Source: a virus. From it: 64,000 nucleotides of DNA. The translations under genes were made by a program, and so were the position numbers. Positions 58,433 through 64,000 of this stretch are shown one piece after another; position 1 is the first letter of the stretch, and the number at the start of each line of letters is the position of its first letter. Location: positions 1 to 64,000 of IMG/VR virus record IMGVR_UViG_3300027244_000194; one strand, 5' to 3'. Under the pieces are notes generated by a model. The model did not search any database. It was not told the DNA's origin and was given only the letters and a program-made list of their open reading frames with translations.

Positions 58433-59086
58433 ATGTCGGATAAGAAAACTCTTCGTTCCCAAGCGGACGAGATTAGAAATGAATTGGATAGTTTGATCGG
58501 AGACAATGAATCCCTTGAAGGAATCATTGACGTAGATCCACAGCTTCCAGCACACCATAGACCAACATTTAACTTCTTAGAGGTTAAAACTGGTGCAGAT
58601 AAACAGGCTAAAAAGACCATTGATGCCTTGATGAGGTTCTATCTAGATTCCGACATCATTGAACATAATGAATACGTTAAAGCCAAGAGAAAGATGGACG
58701 AGATGACGATGTCATCTCTAGTGTATCAACTCCAAGCGGGTGAAAGAGCACTAACTCGTTTATTAGAGACCATCGAGGATGGCGACATGGCTCCTAGGAT
58801 GTTCGAGGTTCTTGCAACCCTACAAAAGTCAATGTTGGACATCATCAAATCACAAACGATGTATTTGATGGCAACTGAAGAATCAATGAAGCGTATCGCT
58901 AGAGATTCTGAATTATATCAGGAAAAGACAAATCGTCAAATCTCTGAGGACTTTAACAATGAAAAGGGTTCATCTAACGTTCAGCGTGGAACCAAAGATC
59001 TGATGTCAAAGATTCAGGCTTCAATCGCAGGTAACGTCGAAGACGCTGAAATTGAAGAAGATACAACAGATAACACTGAAGAATGA
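58433..59086 (+). CDS. 16: Terminase small subunit gp16
   Basis: Helical DNA-recognition/regulatory subunit of the packaging motor, 217 residues (T4: 164). Helical core with coiled-coil propensity (ERALTRLLETIEDGDMAP; Q-K-S-M-L-D-I-I-K) and an acidic C-terminus. Assignment rests on the pattern and on the 4-nt overlap with gp17. Confidence 0.8.
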   Translation: MSDKKTLRSQADEIRNELDSLIGDNESLEGIIDVDPQLPAHHRPTFNFLEVKTGADKQAKKTIDALMRFYLDSDIIEHNEYVKAKRKMDEMTMSSLVYQLQAGERALTRLLETIEDGDMAPRMFEVLATLQKSMLDIIKSQTMYLMATEESMKRIARDSELYQEKTNRQISEDFNNEKGSSNVQRGTKDLMSKIQASIAGNVEDAEIEEDTTDNTEE

Positions 59087-60912
59087 GCGATTACGTAGGA
59101 GATAACGTTTGGATCCCAAAGGATAACGATGATTCCACCGCAGCAAAACTAGTATGGTCATCTAAAAAGGTATCTGATCTAGTAGTTGCGATGGACCAGG
59201 GTTATCGTCCAAAGATTTCTTTGCCCTTCTATGAGGGTAAACAATTTCTACGAAAGGGTAACATTGTATTTGAATACACTGACGAAGAAATTCAAGAACT
59301 TGCAAAATGTGCAAGTGATATTGTATACTTTGCTGAAAAGTATGCAGTGGTTATGACTGACGAAGGTATTCGTAAAGTTAAGCTTAGAGACTATCAAAAG
59401 GACATGTTACGTAACTTTCAAAATGAAAGATTTAATGTAGTTCTAGCTTCTCGCCAAATGGGTAAAACCGTTACAGCTTCAATCTTTAACGCATGGTACC
59501 TAACTTTCCAAGTTGACAAGAACACTCTACTTCTTGCGAACAAGTCAGATACAACTAAAGAAATTATCGATAAGGCCAAAACCGTAATTGAGAACCTACC
59601 CTTCTTTATGAAACCGGGCATTATTAAGTATGACGTTATGAACGTTAAAGCTGATAACGGTTGTCGTCTTGTAGGTCAATCTACCACTGCTAAAGCAGGT
59701 ATCGGTTTTACGATTCACACTCTATTCTTGGACGAGTTTGCACACATTCACGGTTCAATTGTAGATACGTTCTATGAAAACGTATATCCTACCCTGTCGG
59801 CGTCAAAGGTATCACGTATCATCATCACTTCTACACCTAACGGTTTCAATAAGTTCTATGAAATCTATTCAGCTGCAGAGAAGGGGCTAAATGCCTATAA
59901 AGCCACTCGTATTGACTGGTGGCAACACCCCGACAGAGACGATGAATGGTATGAACGTGAATTAGGTAACCTGGGCTCTGAAGAAGCCTTTAACCGCCAA
60001 TACGGTAATGAATTCGTATCATCATCAAACCTACTATTTGACCCCGTAACGATGAAGAAACTTCGCAAGGGAATGGCTAAATACGAATACGAAGATCTTG
60101 AAGAGTTTGAAAACATTCACATGGATTTGAAGGGATACCTTGGGTTTGCTCCGGATTTTGATGTTGAATACGCAAAGGAAGAAGGTAGATATTATGTGTT
60201 CTCAGTTGACATTGCCGAAGGTAACGGTGGCGACTATTCTGTAATCAACCTATTCGAGATAGTGCCAATGAAAAAGAAGCAAATGAAGTACGTTCAAAAC
60301 CCAGGGGCAATGTACGATTTCTTCACGTTAAAGCAGATTGGTCTATTTAGGTCTAATGAGCACGTAATTGAAGACTTTGCTAAAGTACTTTATACCCTAT
60401 CAGTTGAAATCTTTGAGCCTGAGAACGTTAAATTGATCATTGAATACAATACCTATGGTTCTATTCTAATTAAGTATTTGACAACTCTATTCCCACAGAG
60501 AAACGAGTTTGATGAAGAGATGATTGTTAGATTCAGACACCGCCACGATGCAAGGGTTTTGAAACCAGGCATTAGAGTCAAATCCGACAATAAACCTGTG
60601 ATGTGTCAGAACCTTAAAAAGCTAGTTGAGGGTAATAGAATTGATTTCACTGAACATCAAACAGTAACAGAAGCATCAATGTTCGGTACTCTTGTAAATG
60701 GTTCTTATGGTGCTCAACATGGTAATGACGATACTCTAATGACGTGTGTCACGATCACTGAATTCTTCTTAACAGTTGATTACGCTGACTTCATTGAAGA
60801 GGTTCTTGATCACATTGATGAAGAACTTCACAACTACATGGAGAAAATTCTTTATAAAGATCAAAACACTGACGGAGATCTACAATATGACATTTATGAT
60901 CTGTTGAATTGA
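59083..60912 (+). CDS. 17: Terminase large subunit gp17
   Basis: Packaging ATPase-nuclease, 609 residues (T4: 610). ATPase: A-S-R-Q-M-G-K-T (Walker A), T-L-F-L-D-E-F-A-H (Walker B), S-T-P-N-G (coupling). Nuclease: F-S-V-D-I-A-E-G-N-G-G-D-Y (Asp), then E-Y-N-T-Y-G and a late H-G-N-D-D-T. Complete. It cuts and packs headful concatemers through gp20. Confidence 0.93.
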   Translation: MSDYVGDNVWIPKDNDDSTAAKLVWSSKKVSDLVVAMDQGYRPKISLPFYEGKQFLRKGNIVFEYTDEEIQELAKCASDIVYFAEKYAVVMTDEGIRKVKLRDYQKDMLRNFQNERFNVVLASRQMGKTVTASIFNAWYLTFQVDKNTLLLANKSDTTKEIIDKAKTVIENLPFFMKPGIIKYDVMNVKADNGCRLVGQSTTAKAGIGFTIHTLFLDEFAHIHGSIVDTFYENVYPTLSASKVSRIIITSTPNGFNKFYEIYSAAEKGLNAYKATRIDWWQHPDRDDEWYERELGNLGSEEAFNRQYGNEFVSSSNLLFDPVTMKKLRKGMAKYEYEDLEEFENIHMDLKGYLGFAPDFDVEYAKEEGRYYVFSVDIAEGNGGDYSVINLFEIVPMKKKQMKYVQNPGAMYDFFTLKQIGLFRSNEHVIEDFAKVLYTLSVEIFEPENVKLIIEYNTYGSILIKYLTTLFPQRNEFDEEMIVRFRHRHDARVLKPGIRVKSDNKPVMCQNLKKLVEGNRIDFTEHQTVTEASMFGTLVNGSYGAQHGNDDTLMTCVTITEFFLTVDYADFIEEVLDHIDEELHNYMEKILYKDQNTDGDLQYDIYDLLN

Positions 60913-60932
60913 TAAATTGTCGTAGTTTCCTT

Positions 60933-60941
60933 GATATATAG
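60933..60941 (+). promoter_or_regulatory. Late-promoter-like box GATATATAG
   Basis: GATATATAGTTAAAG, 30 nt before the sheath gene; identical over 15 nt to the box at 41799. Confidence 0.55.
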
Positions 60942-60971
60942 TTAAAGCAAAAAAAAGTCCAATATAAAATT

Positions 60972-63266
60972 ATGGCACTAAGTCCACAACTTCTACAATT
61001 CAAGAGCTCTGGTGTATACAGACTTGAATTCGATAAGTCGCAGACTGTCAACATTCCAGCCGAAACAATCAGATTGATTGTTGGTCACTCTAAGAAAGGA
61101 CCATACAATTCTCCTGTTTTGATCGACTCAGTTGAACAGTTCATCAATGTTTTTGGTAGCATTGATCGCAACTTGGAGAAAAAAGGCATGTTCTTCCACA
61201 GATCAGCTCTTACAGCTCTAACAAGAGGTCCTATCCTAGCTCTTAACCTAGCTAAATTTGATAGCAATGACAAAATTTCTTATGCAGCACCTGTAACTGA
61301 TGCTTCAGATGCACTTTCAACTGCAATTGAGAATGAAAATGAGTACTCAAAGTTTTTCAACATTGAAAAATTCTGGACTCCTTCTGACGACGCAGTTAAC
61401 AATGTAGTCGGTAATGCTATTAAAGGTAACGTTCTAAGATTTGCTAACATTAAGCAAGATCCTATCACTGTTATTGTTAGACAAGCACAAGACGTTAAAC
61501 CTTTCAATATCACTGCAAGAGAGTGGTACGGAGAAGGTAACGTTCCTGCATACCTAAATGACTTTGATTATATGTCAGACTTCATGGTTGACGTATTCGT
61601 ATTCAAAGGAGGCTTTGATGCACTTGTAATGGACACAGATCCTATTTATGGCGAATTCTTTACAGCTGATGGTCTAGATAAGACTAAGCTTGCTGAATTT
61701 GCTAACCTAAGACAAGTATCTCTAATTGCACAATACACTGGTTCTATTCTTCCAGGTTTCACAGATCTAGAAGGCAACCAAATGTACGTTGAGACAATGA
61801 TCAATTCTGAAGCAAGAAGAACAGGTTTGTTCTGCGCTGTTCTAGAAGATGCAGTTCTTGACGAAGCAAACGGTACTGCAGTTGATTTAATCGGTCACAC
61901 TGGTGATTCTCTAGACGCTCTATCGTATTCTTTAACTACAGGTGATAGAGATGTTATGATTGATGCTGCATGGGTATATGCTGCTGGTTCAAACACCGCA
62001 ACATTCACATACCAGGGTATACTTACTCCACCAACGTTTGATCTAAAGGTTGGTCACTACATTCATGCTGACGCTACCAATAGACTTGCTAAGGTAACTA
62101 GAATCATTAAAAACGTTATTCCAGCTACTACAGCACCAGCACCTCCGGCAGATCCAATTACAACTTACACAGTTTACGTACATACGACACCAGCTGCAGT
62201 ATTTGCAGGAGCTTATTCTTCATACGAAGAAGCAACTGCTGTCTATTACCCATTCGTTCTAGATGGAGCGAAGATTGGTACACAGTCTATCCTAGATTGC
62301 CTAGACGCAGTAAACACTGGTACAAACCTAGGTAACACTCTAGCAGACAAAGATAACATCACGTACAGATACATTGTTGATACATTTGGTTCTTATGAAT
62401 CTGCGAACGGTATTCTAAATAAGTCACAGCTTTCAAACCTAGCTAAGACTAGACAGAATGCTTCTGCCATCCTAAACGCGCCAATGATCTTTGAATTCAA
62501 AGCATCTACAAACCCATCTTTCATCGATGATAATGGTGCATTCAATGTAAATTACGTTGCGAATGGCGGTAACCTAGACAAGAACCCAACTTCATTGTAT
62601 TCTCTACCTTCAATCAACGAAGGTGCTAACTTTGCATTCTACTACGGTCCAGGTCTAGTTGTTAGAGAGAACAATAAAGATCTAATCGTTCCTCCAGCAT
62701 CTTACGTTTCTAACAACTTCATTGACAAGTACACTGATTCTCTACCATGGGCAATCGTTGCTGGTCCAAGAAGAGGTGTAGTTTCTGGTTCTGGTGTATC
62801 AGGCGCAGAATACGCATTCGACAAGGCGGACAGAGATGTTCTTGAGCCATTCGGTTACAACCCAATCGTCTTCCAAAGAGGCGTTGGTCTAACAATTCTC
62901 GGTAACAAGACTGCACAGCAGTCTGTTCAATCAGCGCTGTCATCGGCTCACGTAAGGGAGGTGTTGATCTTCATACAGGAAGGTATTGCCAACATTCTTA
63001 AGGATTACGTATTTGAGTTCAACACTGCTCAAACAAGACTTGAAATTAAAACTCTAGCTGACTCATTTATGGAATCAGTTAAAGCTGACTTTGGTGTTTA
63101 CGATTACAAAAACGTAATGGACACTACAAACAATACCAATGATGTGATTGATGCAAATATGGGTATCGTCGATACTTATGTTGAACCAGTTAAAGGTCTA
63201 GAGATTGTTGTTCACAGAACTACGATCCTAAACACTGGAGAAATCTCAACTGGTAACTTCAGCTAA
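60972..63266 (+). CDS. 18: Tail sheath protein gp18
   Basis: Contractile sheath subunit, 764 residues (T4: 659). Starts MALSPQLLQFKSSGVYRLE and has the family F-G-S-I-D, I-V-G-H-S-K-K-G-P and C-terminal V-Y-D-Y-K-N-V-M-D-T...V-E-P-V-K-G-L-E-I. The extra length is in the middle, a Thr/Ala-rich, Pro-containing protruding domain (about residues 330-410). Confidence 0.9.
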   Translation: MALSPQLLQFKSSGVYRLEFDKSQTVNIPAETIRLIVGHSKKGPYNSPVLIDSVEQFINVFGSIDRNLEKKGMFFHRSALTALTRGPILALNLAKFDSNDKISYAAPVTDASDALSTAIENENEYSKFFNIEKFWTPSDDAVNNVVGNAIKGNVLRFANIKQDPITVIVRQAQDVKPFNITAREWYGEGNVPAYLNDFDYMSDFMVDVFVFKGGFDALVMDTDPIYGEFFTADGLDKTKLAEFANLRQVSLIAQYTGSILPGFTDLEGNQMYVETMINSEARRTGLFCAVLEDAVLDEANGTAVDLIGHTGDSLDALSYSLTTGDRDVMIDAAWVYAAGSNTATFTYQGILTPPTFDLKVGHYIHADATNRLAKVTRIIKNVIPATTAPAPPADPITTYTVYVHTTPAAVFAGAYSSYEEATAVYYPFVLDGAKIGTQSILDCLDAVNTGTNLGNTLADKDNITYRYIVDTFGSYESANGILNKSQLSNLAKTRQNASAILNAPMIFEFKASTNPSFIDDNGAFNVNYVANGGNLDKNPTSLYSLPSINEGANFAFYYGPGLVVRENNKDLIVPPASYVSNNFIDKYTDSLPWAIVAGPRRGVVSGSGVSGAEYAFDKADRDVLEPFGYNPIVFQRGVGLTILGNKTAQQSVQSALSSAHVREVLIFIQEGIANILKDYVFEFNTAQTRLEIKTLADSFMESVKADFGVYDYKNVMDTTNNTNDVIDANMGIVDTYVEPVKGLEIVVHRTTILNTGEISTGNFS

Positions 63267-63269
63267 TTA

Positions 63270-63278
63270 GATATATAA
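63270..63278 (+). promoter_or_regulatory. Late-promoter-like box GATATATAA
   Basis: Just after the sheath stop, 18 nt before the tube gene. Confidence 0.5.
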
Positions 63279-63296
63279 AAAAAGCTTAAGAAGAAA

Positions 63297-63851
63297 ATGC
63301 CTTTACCACACTATTCAAACGATCAGACCAGCAGAAAGGGTAGAAACTTTGAACCAGTACAACAGTCACTGTTCGAAGTAACAATTATCCCACCTGCAGG
63401 TGTACAAGGTGCTAACATGCTTCTTCAGCAAGTTAAGTCAATTTCTGGTCTAGCAATCAACAAAGAGATTGGTACTCAGGAGCAGAAGTTTAAGTTTGTA
63501 ACACGTTCATTTGCATCTCAACCAGATTCAACTGCACTAGACGTTGCAATCGCTTTCGAACTTAACTTGAACGAAGCTAACGAAGCATACGTATACAAGA
63601 CGCTAAAACAATGGTATAATTTGATTTACAATCCAAATACCGGTGCTTTTGGCCTAAAGAAAGATTACGTTGGTACTATCATCGTAACACAATTTAACAG
63701 AGCAGGTGACATCTTTAGAACAGTTACTCTAGAAGATGCGTTCATTTCATCAGGTCTTCCATTCCTAGAGGGTGGTGACTATTCAGACGCAGCTCCTCAA
63801 ACCCTAGAGGTTACTTGGAGAGTTGATTCTTGGAAAGAACAACTTGCATAA
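63297..63851 (+). CDS. 19: Tail tube protein gp19
   Basis: Subunit of the inner tail tube, 184 residues (T4: 163). Strand pattern Q-S-L-F-E-V-T-I-I-P-P, V-K-S-I-S-G-L, K-T-L-K-Q-W-Y-N-L-I-Y, and final V-T-W-R-V-D. Its order after gp18 is as in T4, although here portal gp20 is about 19 kb away rather than next. Confidence 0.9.
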   Translation: MPLPHYSNDQTSRKGRNFEPVQQSLFEVTIIPPAGVQGANMLLQQVKSISGLAINKEIGTQEQKFKFVTRSFASQPDSTALDVAIAFELNLNEANEAYVYKTLKQWYNLIYNPNTGAFGLKKDYVGTIIVTQFNRAGDIFRTVTLEDAFISSGLPFLEGGDYSDAAPQTLEVTWRVDSWKEQLA

Positions 63852-63863
63852 TTTTATAAAAGA

Positions 63864-63895
63864 GGAGCAGGTTCATAAGATCTGCTCCCTTTTTT
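63864..63895 (+). terminator. Intrinsic terminator after tube gene
   Basis: Stem GGAGCAG/CTGCTCC with an 11-nt loop and a six-T run. A TTGACA (63893) with T/A-rich downstream sequence follows and may be a promoter for the next gene. Confidence 0.8.
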
Positions 63896-63931
63896 GACAC
63901 TTTTTAAAAGATAATATCTTATCAAGGTAGT

Positions 63932-64000
63932 ATGAACGATACATCAAAGCTTACCAAAAAACTTCAGGTTCTTCTGTCTGAAGATGAGGTGGCAATTCTC
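63932..64000 (+). CDS. Start of a gene cut by the window end
   Basis: ATG followed by 23 open codons to the end (MNDTSKLTKKLQVLLSEDEV). It follows a terminator and an A/T-rich promoter-like gap. Too short to assign. Confidence 0.45.
   Translation, partial: MNDTSKLTKKLQVLLSEDEVAIL

Noticed and set aside
1-64000. tRNA genes
   Set aside because: No cloverleaf-like segment was noticed in any intergenic gap; all gaps are shorter than about 210 nt and mostly hold promoters or terminators.

Overview
The window is a contiguous piece of a large, lytic, T4-like (Straboviridae-related) myovirus genome. The T4 hallmarks are all here: gp32, gp61, UvsY, UvsW, gp43, NrdA/NrdB, gp45, UvsX, gp41, gp47, gp46, gp55, gp4, gp20, gp21, gp22, gp23, gp44, RNase H, gp16, gp17, gp18 and gp19. 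Genes are tightly packed, often overlapping by 1-17 nt, and all but two lie on the + strand. The DNA is AT-rich, and starts are usually preceded by A-rich sequence rather than a strong Shine-Dalgarno. That, together with TATATTA/TATATTTA promoter boxes resembling the Bacteroidota -7 element, suggests a Bacteroidota (flavobacterium-like) host; this is inference. No tRNA, CRISPR array, integrase or insertion sequence was recognised.

Layout. 1-5.6 kb: end of a tail-fibre/collar gene, a membrane-anchored coiled-coil protein, two virion proteins, a glycine-zipper protein and a RuvC-like resolvase. 5.7-9.9 kb: gp32, primase gp61, a small clamp-tail protein, UvsY and UvsW. 9.9-20.1 kb: an accessory block of about eleven genes, many of which begin with a T4-type capsid-targeting sequence (CTS, like MKTYQEFIAE of T4 internal proteins). 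It includes two nucleotidyltransferase/ligase-fold proteins, one fused to an NMN adenylyltransferase, and a PD-(D/E)XK-like protein. It reads as a set of proteins packed in the head and injected with the DNA. 20.1-29 kb: ThyA, small genes, an MBD4-like DNA glycosylase, an alpha-glucosyltransferase-like enzyme, a gp56-like dCTPase/dUTPase, and the N-terminal half of DNA polymerase.

29-41 kb: NrdB, NrdA, clamp gp45, the C-terminal half of the polymerase, UvsX, a 2OG-Fe(II) oxygenase, helicase gp41, a gp33 candidate, gp47 and gp46. 41-51.4 kb: gp15-like protein, late sigma gp55, gp4, a gp2-like candidate, portal gp20, a gp67-like core protein, a fused gp21-gp22 protease-scaffold, capsid gp23 and another CTS protein. 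51.3-64 kb: a lone minus-strand gene, clamp loader gp44, RNase H, unknowns, a duplicated membrane protein, a neck-like protein with a lectin-like tail, an HExxH protein, terminase gp16/gp17, sheath gp18 and tube gp19.

Regulation. Late genes are preceded by a (G/A)ATATATA(G/A/C) box, as expected with a gp55 sigma. Replication genes often have a CG-N-TATAAAnTA box. Three sites share GGGTC-N12-TATATT(A/T). Strong intrinsic terminators separate several blocks.

The most unusual points are the polymerase split in the fingers with RNR and clamp genes in between; the large CTS arsenal with packaged enzymes; a roughly 30-residue module shared by the scaffold and a CTS-region protein; the gp21-gp22 fusion with 14-residue repeats; and a shared C-terminal Leu-Phe tail on five proteins that may be a clamp-binding code.
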